In this document: one piece after another, positions 21,075-31,924 of the stretch
Layout of the letters: each line of letters opens with the position of its first letter
Position numbering within the stretch: the stretch's first letter is position 1
NCBI GenBank assembly: GCA_032433765.1
Contig: JAVIAB010000025.1
Span: 39,535,067 to 39,599,066, forward strand
Origin: Megaustenia siamemsis
Lineage: Eukaryota > Mollusca > Gastropoda > Stylommatophora > Ariophantidae
DNA length: 64,000 nt
Reading direction: 5' to 3'
Made by a program: the position numbers and the translations under genes
The notes under the pieces: generated by a model
Database searches by the model: none
What the model saw: the letters and a program-made list of their open reading frames with translations, nothing else
Told to the model about the DNA's origin: nothing

Positions 21075-21230
21075 ACAATATGACATGTTGTATGTGGTGT
21101 CACAAACAATCTGACATGTTGTATGTGGTGTCACAAACAATCTGACATGTTGTATGTGGTGTCACAAACAATCTGACATGTTGTATGTGGTGTCACAAAC
21201 AATTTGACATGTTGTATGTGGTGTCACAAA
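21075..21230 (+). repeat. 31-bp minisatellite, about 5 copies
   Basis: Unit gacatgttgtatgtggtg plus tcacaaacaatct, directly after the SINE-B duplication. Confidence 0.95.
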
Positions 21231-21577
21231 CTGAAACCTATTTTATTCCTGGAACCAGTTTCTTTGCAGCCAAGAATTCCCCATATCCGCTCCACCACTT
21301 GTCACAGCATTTCCCAAATTTCATCTCTAAATTCTGTTAAGAAGCTCGCTCCGTGCACGCTCTACTCGACTGCACAGGGGATGATTCCAAATCTCCTTAA
21401 TTTGGCTGACAACATCCGTGGCAGGTAACATTGAATCTTTTCTTTTCTCCCATCACCGGAAGGTGGGAGGAAGGGGGGTGGGGGCGGTAGCCACAATGAA
21501 AAAATTGAAACCACGTCTCTAAAATATCAATATTACTAATGAGTACAATGTACTAGTCTCAGAATATATTCAACCAT
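21231..21577. other. Spacer
   Basis: Mostly single-copy-looking sequence. A piece at 21484-21520 (ggtagccacaatgaaaaaat) is shared with 15898 and so belongs to some dispersed element. A G-rich run lies at 21461-21486. Confidence 0.5.
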
Positions 21578-21775
21578 GAATGGGATACTTTGTTACAACT
21601 GGCAAAATAGAGGAAAAGAGATATGGGTGACGACAAAGCGAGATACTAGATCGCTTAGTGTCATGACAAACAGTCAACAACAGAACTGATACGATGTACT
21701 GTGGATAGAGAATTGTGGCGGAACTTGATCGCCTACGCCAACCGGTGCGGCATATGATGATGAAGAAGAAGAATG
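21578..21775 (+). mobile_element. RTE-B 3' fragment
   Basis: It keeps gttacaactggcaaaatag, ggtgacgacaaagcg, caacagaactgatacgatg and ttgatcgcctacgccaacc, and ends in atgatgatgaagaag. Reading frame broken. Confidence 0.75.
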
Positions 21776-22286
21776 CTTCAGAATTGTCAAGATTGTAACT
21801 AAAATGCCACTTTGAGATAACATGAAGCAGCCGTGTTTGCCATAAAGTCAAACAGTGACAAGTTATGTAACTACGTCAGCGGTTACAGACGAAGCCTTAC
21901 ACATACTAGTTGACTTCTTGTGTCGCCCCTTTTTCTAAGTTTGTTCTTGATTGGTTGTTTAAATATACCAATTGTTTGGTAAGTCTTCACTGATTAGTTT
22001 TAATGTGTTAACGATTTGTATGCCTGTCAGTGATTGGTTGAATTTTATGTGTTCACTTTAATCTAATCTAAAGTGATTGTTTTTTCCTTTGTTAACTAAT
22101 TGATGGATTCACATCACGGATTGGCTATTTAGTTGTGGCCAGAGCTGATCGTCCAACTCATAATTGACTGTTTAGAGGCATGCTTAATGGAAATGCGTCA
22201 GATGATTTATTGTCGATTCTGGCAAATAATCGTCATTGGCTGGTTTTGTTATTATGCTCCAAATGTATTGCTCATTCAGCGATGAC
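21776..22286. other. Spacer with degenerate tgattggtt motifs
   Basis: AT-rich. Loosely repeated gattggttg-like words occur at 21950-22030, 22113-22130 and 22236-22245 but are too irregular to define a unit. No gene seen. Confidence 0.45.
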
Positions 22287-22297
22287 AGTAATTAATT

Positions 22298-22627
22298 GGG
22301 GGCCTCGGTAGCCTAGTTGGGAAAACCACCCGACTGGACTACCGACGTTCGGACAACCCGTGTTCGATTCCCGCTTGGAGCAGTGTGAATTGTACTCGTG
22401 GTTGGAAAAAAAAAATACCCCCACGGTCGACCCAGCCGTTGGCGGAAATGGGTACCAGGGTATTACCCTGGGAAGGTGAGGAATGTTGCCTCGCATCTGA
22501 GTTTCGATGCTTGAGGCGACACTATACAGAAATCTCCGAACATTTTTGGATAGGCGGCCGAGCACATATGTGTGTAAACTCGCATGCTAAGATGCCGGTT
22601 CAAGTCTCGCACTTTACCTTTACCTTT
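22298..22627 (+). mobile_element. SINE-B, full length with duplication
   Basis: 330 bp with A-box head (gcctcggtagcctagttggg), B-box (gtgttcgattcccgc), an internal A run and 3' end tttacctttacctt. It has a perfect 11-bp duplication agtaattaatt at 22287-22297 and 22628-22638. Confidence 0.9.
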
Positions 22628-22692
22628 AGTAATTAATTTTGTCTGTGATTTGGAGGTGGCTGTTCGTTTGTCAGTGGTTTAGTAATTGATAC

Positions 22693-23285
22693 TTGAACAA
22701 TCAGTGAACTGGTAATGGTTACTGATTTTTTTCTTAATGATTTTGTTACTTGTATTGTCAGTGATTTGGTAGTGGTTACTTGTATTGTCAGTGATTTGGT
22801 AGTGGTTACTTGTATTGTCAGTGGTTTCTTAATAGTTACTTGTATTGTCAGTGGTTTCTTAATAGTTACTTGTATTGTCAGTGGTTTGGTAGTGGTTACT
22901 TGTATTGTCAGTGGTTTCTTAATAATTACTTGTATTGTCAGTGGTTTCTTAATGGCTAGTTGCATTGTCAGTGGTCTCTTAATAGTTACTTGTATTGTCA
23001 GTGGTTTCTTAATAATTACTTGTATTGTCAGTGGTTTCTTAATGGCTAGTTGCATTGTCAGTGGTCTCTTAATAATTACTTGTATTGTCAGTGGTTTGGT
23101 AGTGGTTACTTGTATTGTCAGTGGTTTCTTAATAATTACTTGTATTGTCAGTGGTCTCTTAATGGCTAGTTGCATTGTCAGTGGTCTCTTAATAGTTACT
23201 TGTATTGTCAGTGTTTTGGTACTGGTTACTTGTATTGTCAGTGGTTTTGTAGTGGTTACTTGTATTGTCAGTGGTTTGGTAGTTC
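22693..23285 (+). repeat. 30-bp minisatellite abutting a LINE tail
   Basis: About 19 units with ttacttgtattgtcagtg and a variable half (gtttcttaata, gatttggtagtgg, gtctcttaatggc). The 30-bp length keeps frames open on both strands (Thr/Lys/Leu on minus, Val/Ile/Cys on plus). The array ends at the C-terminus of a LINE-4 relic at 23286. Confidence 0.95.
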
Positions 23286-23560
23286 TTCTTCTACCTTTTA
23301 GCTCCCAGTGGAGCATAGGTCTTCAACAAACACTTTCCAAGTCGTTCTGTTTTTTGCAATTCTTTTAAGATCATTCCATGTCTTTCCCATCATCTTCATC
23401 TCTTCTACCATCTGTTTTCTTTTTCTTCATGAATATTTTGGCGTTCCACTTTGTCCCCTTCCCCTGGGGTTTCCAAAAAAGGGCCTGTCGTGTAATACTC
23501 TCATTTGGCGTCCGCAGTGTGTGTCCTATTCACCGCCATAAACTCTGCCTTATCTCTTTG
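23286..23560 (-). mobile_element. LINE-4 C-terminal relic
   Basis: On the minus strand it encodes ILKELQKTERLGKCLLKTYA then PLGAKR and a stop. The plus-strand LINE-4 copy at 33835 has ILREWQETERRGKCWLKTYS. The same region at 49090-49260 borders a 38-bp array. Confidence 0.7.
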
Positions 23561-23637
23561 TCCACTCTTTACATTATTTGAGCATAAGGGACCAGACAAA
23601 TAATTGCAGTGCTGCTGCTGTAAAGTTGGTATCAAGG

Positions 23638-23805
23638 AGCCAGTGGTGGGGTGTAACATACACTCCTACCGTTGTCCATTTGTGTTGTTCTTGTTCTCTG
23701 AAGAAGGCCCCATGTAGGCTGAAACGTCAGTATTTTGTTGTGTTCCTTTTTTGTAAAGCTGTCACTATACCTTGTGGGGCTATACGTTACACCCCACCAC
23801 TGGCT
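23638..23805. mobile_element. Penelope-like end bracketed by a 20-bp inverted repeat
   Basis: A perfect 20-bp inverted repeat (agccagtggtggggtgtaac at 23638-23657 and its complement at 23786-23805) encloses 128 bp. The loop holds the hammerhead-like string at 23698-23728. Hammerhead motifs near the ends of Penelope-like elements are established knowledge; assignment here is inference from the motif. Confidence 0.45.
23698..23728 (+). ncRNA. Hammerhead-like ribozyme core
   Basis: CTGAAGA, then an imperfect stem (aggcc...ggct), then GAAAC and GTC. This follows the CUGANGA-stem II-GAAA order of hammerhead ribozymes. Stem II has a bulge and stems I and III are not obvious, so activity is uncertain. 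Confidence 0.4.
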
Positions 23806-23839
23806 ATTTGCGCAAAGACATTTTGAGAATCATTGCTGT

Positions 23840-24062
23840 CAATTATTGTGGATTTACATGTACTGTGAATTATTGTGGATTTATACGTGTTGTGAATTGT
23901 GTATTTACACGTGCTGTGAATTAGTGTGTATTTACACGTGCTGTAAATTGTGTATTTACACGTGCTGTAAATTGTGTATTTACACGTGCTGTAAATTGTG
24001 TATTTACACGTGCTGTAAATTGTGTATTTACACGTGCTGTGAATTGTGTATTTACACATGAA
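23840..24062 (+). repeat. 24-bp minisatellite
   Basis: About eight to nine units of tgtgtatttacacgtgctg plus taaat or tgaat. Each unit contains the self-complementary words tttacacgtg and gtgtatttacac, so it can form small hairpins. Confidence 0.9.
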
Positions 24063-24113
24063 AGGAAAGGCGGTGGTAATTAATATGAGCAAGCTCAGAA
24101 AGCCAACTTTAAA

Positions 24114-24305
24114 CATTGCTAGACATGCTCTCATCTGGACTCCACCGGGAAATAAAGGAACAGGGAAGACCTAGACTCACAATGAGACGAAATTTCGACA
24201 CAGAAAGATTACAAATGTTAAATACATATGTAGAAGATGTAGAGTGGCAGAAAAGATTAAAGAGCTTGTTAATGGCCTATGTTCCAAGGAAGATTATAAT
24301 ATAGA
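24114..24305 (+). mobile_element. LINE C-terminal relic
   Basis: An open frame gives GRPRLTMRRNFDTERLQM...VEWQKRLKSLLMAYVPRKI. This matches the common LINE tail pattern GRPRxTxRR...W...LxxAL. The family within the window is uncertain, nearest to LINE-4. Confidence 0.5.
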
Positions 24306-24468
24306 TTTGACAGGTAATATTTTTTTAAGATTATTACTGTGTTATTTGAAGTTGAAAAAATACATAAATATTGGCTGAAACAGGTGAACGAAAATAAAGT
24401 TTTGATGGCAGTGTTAAGGCATGTAAATGAATTCGTCTTTGTGATGAGAGTTACGGTGCACTGTTATG

Positions 24469-24622
24469 TTATTGAGTTATTTGCGGGTCATCATCATTGC
24501 ACTCCGAACATGTCCATAGGTGCTCAGATCCCCTCCTCAGCAATTCCCGCAGTGTCCAGCGACTGACGACTCCAGTTCTGTGTTGGTTGATAAGTCTTCT
24601 TACACGCCCACTAAGTTTCTCG
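24469..24622 (-). mobile_element. I-like LINE C-terminus, downstream of array
   Basis: On the minus strand, directly in frame with the 45-bp array, the product continues KLSGRVRRLINQHRTGVVSR and then TLRELLRRGSEHLWTCSECN before the stop. It matches the tail of the copy at 10975-11325. It is the 3' half of the LINE relic that contains the array. Confidence 0.75.
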
Positions 24623-27600
24623 TTTCTGACTGTGACCATCTTAACTCCTATATTTTTTAGTTTCTCGTTTCTGACTGTGACCATCTTAACTCCTATATTT
24701 TTAAGTTTCTCGTTTCTGACTGTGACCATCTTAACTCCTATATTTTTTAGTTTCTCGTTTCTGACTGTGACCATCTTAACTCCTATATTTTTAAGTTTCT
24801 CGTTTCTGACTGTGACCATCTTAACTCCTATATTTTTAAGTTTCTCGTTTCTGACTGTGACCATCTTAACTCCTATATTTTTTAGTTTCTCGTTTCTGAC
24901 TGTGACCATCTTAACTCCTATATTTTTAAGTTTCTCGTTTCTGGCTGTGACCATCTTAACTCCTATATTTTTAAGTTTCTCGTTTCTGACTGTGACCATC
25001 TTAACTCCTATATTTTTTAGTTTCTCGTTTCTGACTGTGACCATCTTAACTCCTATATTTTTTAGTTTCTCGTTTCTGACTGTGACCATCTTAACTCCTA
25101 TATTTTTTAGTTTCTCGTTTCTGACTGTGACCATCTTAACTCCTATATTTTTTAGTTTCTCGTTTCTGACTGTGACCATCTTAACTCCTATATTTTTTAG
25201 TTTCTCGTTTCTGACTGTGACCATCTTAACTCCTATATTTTTTAGTTTCTCGTTTCTGACTGTGACCATCTTAACTCCTATATTTTTAAGTTTCTCGTTT
25301 CTGACTGTGACCATCTTAACTCCTATATTTTTTAGTTTCTCGTTTCTGACTGTGACCATCTTAACTCCTATATTTTTAAGTTTCTCGTTTCTGACTGTGA
25401 CCATCTTAACTCCTATATTTTTTAGTTTCTCGTTTCTGACTGTGACCATCTTAACTCCTATATTTTTTAGTTTCTCGTTTCTGACTGTGACCATCTTAAC
25501 TCCTATATTTTTTAGTTTCTCGTTTCTGACTGTGACCATCTTAACTCCTATATTTTTAAGTTTCTCGTTTCTGACTGTGACCATCTTAACTCCTATATTT
25601 TTAAGTTTCTCGTTTCTGACTGTGACCATCTTAACTCCTATATTTTTAAGTTTCTCGTTTCTGACTGTGACCATCTTAACTCCTATATTTTTAAGTTTCT
25701 CGTTTCTGACTGTGACCATCTTAACTCCTATATTTTTAAGTTTCTCGTTTCTGACTGTGACCATCTTAACTCCTATATTTTTAAGTTTCTCGTTTCTGAC
25801 TGTGACCATCTTAACTCCTATATTTTTTAGTTTCTCGTTTCTGGCTGTGACCATCTTAACTCCTATATTTTTAAGTTTCTCGTTTCTGACTGTGACCATC
25901 TTAACTCCTATATTTTTAAGTTTCTCGTTTCTGACTGTGACCATCTTAACTCCTATATTTTTAAGTTTCTCGTTTCTGACTGTGACCATCTTAACTCCTA
26001 TATTTTTAGTTTCTCGTTTCTGACTGTGACCATCTTAACTCCTATATTTTTAAGTTTCTCGTTTCTGACTGTGACCATCTTAACTCCTATATTTTTAAGT
26101 TTCTCGTTTCTGACTGTGACCATCTTAACTCCTATATTTTTAAGTTTCTCGTTTCTGACTGTGACCATCTTAACTCCTATATTTTTTAGTTTCTCGTTTC
26201 TGACTGTGACCATCTTAACTCCTATATTTTTTAGTTTCTCGTTTCTGACTGTGACCATCTTAACTCCTATATTTTTTAGTTTCTCGTTTCTGACTGTGAC
26301 CATCTTAACTCCTATATTTTTTAGTTTCTCGTTTCTGACTGTGACCATCTTAACTCCTATATTTTTTAGTTTCTCGTTTCTGACTGTGACCATCTTAACT
26401 CCTATATTTTTTAGTTTCTCGTTTCTGACTGTGACCATCTTAACTCCTATATTTTTTAGTTTCTCGTTTCTGACTGTGACCATCTTAACTCCTATATTTT
26501 TTAGTTTCTCGTTTCTGACTGTGACCATCTTAACTCCTATATTTTTTAGTTTCTCGTTTCTGACTGTGACCATCTTAACTCCTATATTTTTTAGTTTCTC
26601 GTTTCTGACTGTGACCATCTTAACTCCTATATTTTTAAGTTTCTCGTTTCTGACTGTGACCATCTTAACTCCTATATTTTTAAGTTTCTCGTTTCTGACT
26701 GTGACCATCTTAACTCCTATATTTTTTAGTTTCTCGTTTCTGACTGTGACCATCTTAACTCCTATATTTTTTAGTTTCTCGTTTCTGACTGTGACCATCT
26801 TAACTCCTATATTTTTTAGTTTCTCGTTTCTGACTGTGACCATCTTAACTCCTATATTTTTTAGTTTCTCGTTTCTGACTGTGACCATCTTAACTCCTAT
26901 ATTTTTTAGTTTCTCGTTTCTGACTGTGACCATCTTAACTCCTATATTTTTAAGTTTCTCGTTTCTGACTGTGACCATCTTAACTCCTATATTTTTAAGT
27001 TTCTCGTTTCTGACTGTGACCATCTTAACTCCTATATTTTTAAGTTTCTCGTTTCTGACTGTGACCATCTTAACTCCTATATTTTTAAGTTTCTCGTTTC
27101 TGACTGTGACCATCTTAACTCCTATATTTTTTAGTTTCTCGTTTCTGACTGTGACCATCTTAACTCCTATATTTTTTAGTTTCTCGTTTCTGACTGTGAC
27201 CATCTTAACTCCTATATTTTTAAGTTTCTCGTTTCTGACTGTGACCATCTTAACTCCTATATTTTTAAGTTTCTCGTTTCTGACTGTGACCATCTTAACT
27301 CCTATATTTTTAAGTTTCTCGTTTCTGACTGTGACCATCTTAACTCCTATATTTTTAAGTTTCTCGTTTCTGACTGTGACCATCTTAACTCCTATATTTT
27401 TAAGTTTCTCGTTTCTGACTGTGACCATCTTAACTCCTATATTTTTTAGTTTCTCGTTTCTGACTGTGACCATCTTAACTCCTATATTTTTTAGTTTCTC
27501 GTTTCTGACTGTGACCATCTTAACTCCTATATTTTTAAGTTTCTCGTTTCTGACTGTGACCATCTTAACTCCTATATTTTTAAGTTTCTCGTTTCTGACT

Positions 27601-29022
27601 GTGACCATCTTAACTCCTATATTTTTAAGTTTCTCGTTTCTGACTGTGACCATCTTAACTCCTATATTTTTTAGTTTCTCGTTTCTGACTGTGACCATCT
27701 TAACTCCTATATTTTTTAGTTTCTCGTTTCTGACTGTGACCATCTTAACTCCTATATTTTTTAGTTTCTCGTTTCTGACTGTGACCATCTTAACTCCTAT
27801 ATTTTTTAGTTTCTCGTTTCTGACTGTGACCATCTTAACTCCTATATTTTTTAGTTTCTCGTTTCTGACTGTGACCATCTTAACTCCTATATTTTTTAGT
27901 TTCTCGTTTCTGACTGTGACCATCTTAACTCCTATATTTTTTAGTTTCTCGTTTCTGACTGTGACCATCTTAACTCCTATATTTTTTAGTTTCTCGTTTC
28001 TGACTGTGACCATCTTAACTCCTATATTTTTTAGTTTCTCGTTTCTGACTGTGCCCATCTTAACTCCTATATTTTTTAGTTTCTCGTTTCTGACTGTGAC
28101 CATCTTAACTCCTATATTTTTTAGTTTCTCGTTTCTGACTGTGACCATCTTAACTCCTATATTTTTTAGTTTCTCGTTTCTGACTGTGACCATCTTAACT
28201 CCTATATTTTTAAGTTTCTCGTTTCTGACTGTGACCATCTTAACTCCTATATTTTTTAGTTTCTCGTTTCTGACTGTGACCATCTTAACTCCTATATTTT
28301 TAAGTTTCTCGTTTCTGACTGTGACCATCTTAACTCCTATATTTTTAAGTTTCTCGTTTCTGACTGTGCCCATCTTAACTCCTATATTTTTAAGTTTCTC
28401 GTTTCTGACTGTGACCATCTTAACTCCTATATTTTTAAGTTTCTCGTTTCTGACTGTGACCATCTTAACTCCTATATTTTTAAGTTTCTCGTTTCTGACT
28501 GTGACCATCTTAACTCCTATATTTTTTAGTTTCTCGTTTCTGACTGTGACCATCTTAACTCCTATATTTTTTAGTTTCTCGTTTCTGACTGTGACCATCT
28601 TAACTCCTATATTTTTTAGTTTCTCGTTTCTGACTGTGACCATCTTAACTCCTATATTTTTAAGTTTCTCGTTTCTGACTGTGACCATCTTAACTCCTAT
28701 ATTTTTTAGTTTCTCGTTTCTGACTGTGACCATCTTAACTCCTATATTTTTTAGTTTCTCGTTTCTGACTGTGACCATCTTAACTCCTATATTTTTAAGT
28801 TTCTCGTTTCTGACTGTGACCATCTTAACTCCTATATTTTTTAGTTTCTCGTTTCTGACTGTGACCATCTTAACTCCTATATTTTTAAGTTTCTCGTTTC
28901 TGACTGTGACCATCTTAACTCCTATATTTTTAAGTTTCTCGTTTCTGACTGTGACCATCTTAACTCCTATAATTTTTAGTTTCTCGTTTCTGACTGTGAC
29001 CATCTTAACTCCTATATTTTTT
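24623..29022 (-). repeat. 45-bp satellite, about 98 units, grown inside a LINE ORF
   Basis: The unit is 45 bp (plus strand tttctcgtttctgactgtga, ccatcttaactcctatat, tttttag or ttttaag), about 98 copies in 4.4 kb. On the minus strand each unit is 15 codons, MVTVRNEKLKNIGVK, in frame with LINE sequence on both sides. One unit near 26005 has lost one base, which divides the open frame into blocks of 506 and 1001 codons. The main variant is T/A at one position (Phe/Leu on plus; a synonymous or conservative change on minus). Rare variants (ctggctg twice, tgccc twice) recur. Plus-strand frames are also open, only because 45 is divisible by three. Confidence 0.97.
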
Positions 29023-29178
29023 CATCCGAAGGAGTGACGTGGAATCATGGTTGTCGGAAGTCCTGTGTTCTTCCCACTTCCCAGAGGGCATTGATGATGT
29101 CCGCCCGACCCATTGGTTGACGGTCCTCAACGCTACCGCAGCTTTCCAACCTATCCGCTCTTAACTGTTATGTTTAGC
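29019..29178 (-). mobile_element. I-like LINE RNase H end, upstream of array
   Basis: The minus strand reads RADRLESCGSVEDRQPMGRA then DIINALWEVGRTQDF. This is the stretch expected after the RNase H domain (compare DSCDLLNVLRDAGR at 11060). After a frameshift it reads LRMKNIGVKMVTVRNEKL and enters the first array unit. With 24469-24622 it shows that the array sits within one LINE copy. Confidence 0.75.
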
Positions 29179-29217
29179 GTTGGTATGCTAGTGGTTAGCG
29201 TTATGTAGCATACCAAC
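29179..29217. other. 12-bp perfect hairpin
   Basis: gttggtatgcta at 29179-29190 and tagcataccaac at 29206-29217 are exact complements around a 15-base loop. It lies at the upstream edge of the LINE relic. Function unknown. Confidence 0.5.
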
Positions 29218-29250
29218 ATGGCAGAGAAGTGGCTAGGGAATCTGGCAAAT

Positions 29251-29580
29251 ATTTTTTTTTTTCGTTCACCAGCTTTGACCTATGACGAAGTCCCTAGAGA
29301 CAATGAACTGAATTTTGCATATTAATTCAATTTTTCCTTGGCAGCCATGTTCACAGGGGTCCCTCGCCGCACAGGCAGAAAACTCCGACTTCGGAGTTAC
29401 TCATATTTTTTTCCGTCGATGAGTAATTGACGTTTCAAGCCGGGTCTCGCTGCTGAGACCAGGGGTGATTGCCGCAGAGCGAAATCATAAATAAAATTCC
29501 CAACCGGTGTAGCCGGGAATTGAACCCACAACCTCTTTGTCTCGATGCCGGCGTCTTGCCTCGAGACCAACCAGTCCCCA
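29251..29580 (-). mobile_element. SINE-D, full length with duplication
   Basis: The head at 29580 (actggttggtctcgaggc), B-box (gggttcaattcccggc), conserved gcttgaaacgtcaatta and 3' block acgaagtccctagagac (plus-strand reading) are all present. It is flanked by 13-bp copies gaatctggcaaat and gaatgtggcaaat (one mismatch) at 29238-29250 and 29581-29593. Confidence 0.85.
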
Positions 29581-29594
29581 GAATGTGGCAAATG

Positions 29595-29965
29595 AAGCAT
29601 TATAGCATTAAGGTGTCCAACATGAGAATGGGGATAGAAGTAGCAACTGCGGCGGTAACATGGGTGGTTACGCAGGATATAGTTCACGCAGTCTTGGTGA
29701 CTGACTCGCAAAGTATGCTACAGAAGACAGTGTCTGAGTCAGTAGTGGATACAGGTCTTGGTTAACTCCCAAGTGAACGTGGTCATCTGGGTGTACTGTC
29801 CAGGGCACGCTGGTGTACATGGCAGTTAAATAGCCGATAAGCTCGATGGCTTCTCTGACACTGAATGTGGCCTTACTCTCGACGAGGACATCGTCAAGTT
29901 TGTTCTTCATTTCTTAAGAGAAGTGGAGGAGAATGGGTGGGACAATGATTATGTATTGAGAGACT
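29595..29965 (+). mobile_element. I-like LINE RNase H domain relic
   Basis: The frame VHAVLVTDSQSMLQKTVSES carries the TDS motif of LINE RNase H. After a frameshift comes VIWVYCPGHAGVHGS, a stop, then IADKLDGFSDTECGLTLDED and IVKFVLHFLREVEENGW. The order (TDS, then GHAGV, then AD) is that of an RNase H type I domain in an I/R1-like element. It is inactivated by a stop and frameshifts. Confidence 0.7.
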
Positions 29966-30285
29966 GAGGGGTCTAAAGGTGGAGAAGGGTTCTGGTCGAT
30001 ACGAAGTACGTAGTGGGAAAAGCAGATGTGTCTATAATCAATACCTTATAGGAACAGTCGATCTGTTTACGCTCAGAGAAATGCTTGGACGGGTGGTGGA
30101 GCGGATATGGGGGATGCCCCGACTGCGCTGAAACTGATTCAATGAATAGAATAGAATTATTAAATGAATCAGAACTTTTGTATTTCACTCGACACCGGAA
30201 CTGATGCAAGAAGGAAAGAAAGAAAGAGGGAGGGAAGGAAGGAAGGGAGGGAGGGAGGTGAGAAGGCCACAGCTGGTATATTTTG
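29966..30285. other. Spacer with purine-rich patch
   Basis: Single-copy-looking sequence, then (GAAA)/(GGGA) at 30210-30260 leading to the 25-bp array. Confidence 0.5.
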
Positions 30286-31520
30286 TTACAAACTAGAAAA
30301 TAGCGGAGAGAAGAAATAGTGGAAAATAGAAGACAGAGGAGATAGTGGAAAATAGAAGACAGAAGAGATAGTGGAAAATAGAAGACAGAAGAGATAGTGG
30401 AAAATAGAAGACAGAAGAGATAGTGGAAAATAGAAGACAGAAGAGATAGTGGAAAATAGAGGACAGAAGAGATAGTGGAAAATAGAGGACAAAATTGTGG
30501 AAAATAGAGGACAAAATAGTGGAAAATAGAGGACTGAAGAGATAGTGGAAAATACATTACAGAAGAGATAGCGGAGAATAGAGGACAGGAGAGATAGTGG
30601 AGAATAGAGGACAGAAGAGATAGTGGAGAATAGAGGACAGAAGAGATAGTGGAAAATATAAGGACAGAAGAGATAGTGGAGAATAAAGGACAGAAGAGAT
30701 AATGGAGAATAGAGGACAGAAGAGATAGTGGAGAATAAAAGACAGAAGAGATAATGGAGAATAAAGGACAGAAGAGATAGTGGAGAATACAAGACAGAAG
30801 AGATAGTCGAAAAAAGAAGACAAAAGTGATACTGGAAAAAAGCAGGTAGAAGAGATAGTGGAGAATAGAGGACAGAAGAGATAGTGGAGAATAAAGGACA
30901 GAAGATATAGTGGAGAATAAAGGACAGAAGATATAGTGGAGAATAAAGGACAGAAGAGATAGTGGAGAATAAAGGACAGAAGAGATAGTGGAGAATAAAA
31001 GACAGAAGAGATAGTGGAGAATAGAGGACATAAGAGATAATGGAGAATAGAGGACAGAAGATATAGTGGAGAATAAAGGACAGAAGAGATAATGGAGAAT
31101 AGAGGACAGAAGAGATAGTGGAGAATAAAAGACAGAAGAGATAGTGGAGAATAAAAGACAGAAGAGATAATGGAGAATAGAGGACAGAAGAGATAGTGGA
31201 GAATAAAAGACAGAAGAGATAATGGAGAATAGAGGACAGAAGAGATAGTGGAGAATAAAAGACAGAAGAGATAGTGGAGAATAAAAGACAGAAGAGATAA
31301 TGGAGAATAGAGGACAGAAGAGATAGTGGAGAATAAAAGACAGAAGAGATAATGGAGAATAGAGGACAGAAGAGATAGTGGAGAATAAAAGACAGAAGAG
31401 ATAATGGAGAATATAGGACATTGAGTCGAAAAAAGAAGACAAAAGTGATACTGGAAAAAAAGCAGGTAGAAGAGATAGTGGAAAATAGAGGACAGAAGAG
31501 ATAGTGGAAAATAAGAAAGA
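30286..31520 (+). repeat. 25-bp purine minisatellite
   Basis: About 48 units of agagatagtggagaataaaa gacag and variants (gaaaatagaa, gagaatagag, ataatgg). A distinct segment (gtcgaaaaaagaagac...ctggaaaaaagcaggtag) occurs twice, at 30806 and 31425, about 620 bp apart. All three minus-strand frames stay open as Ser/Leu/Phe repeats and are not genes. Confidence 0.95.
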
Positions 31521-31529
31521 GAAAATATA

Positions 31530-31640
31530 AAAGTAAGTTGAAGAGATTTATTAAGAAGCCAACAACAGAACTGATAGATAGTTGTTGGCAAGGAAGTCGT
31601 GATTAGACATGGCGATTATTACCAACATCCTCGGCGCTTG
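31530..31640 (+). mobile_element. RTE 3' end fragment
   Basis: ccaacaacagaactgataga and the GAT-type tail tgatgctgatag after ggcgcttg match the last 100 bp of RTE-B. It adjoins the 25-bp array. Confidence 0.5.
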
Positions 31641-31924
31641 ATGCTGATAGCGATTTTCATATTCTCTGTGCTTTATTTATGTCGTACACATCAGACGTTG
31701 ATATGTCTGTGTCTGTTAATAATGTCTGTGGCAGGAAAGTAATTTGATCAGAGTCTCTGGCAGTTGGCCGGGGCGTTAATCTGCGACCTGTTGGCCATTG
31801 CTCATTGAAGCATTGCCATTGAGTTTTGTGTTGACATTTTATGCTTCCTTGTACGGGGGAGATAATTATCAGGGAATTTGTTCTCGCTATGTCTGCCACT
31901 GGGCACGCCTGTACGTGTTTAACT
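31641..31924. other. Spacer, no gene seen
   Basis: Mixed-composition sequence with no motif recognised. Confidence 0.5.

Noticed and set aside
24497..29037. Plus-strand open frames of 508 and 1003 codons (IFFSFSFLTVTILTP repeats)
   Set aside because: They are the antisense reading of the 45-bp array. They stay open only because the unit is 15 codons and stop-free.
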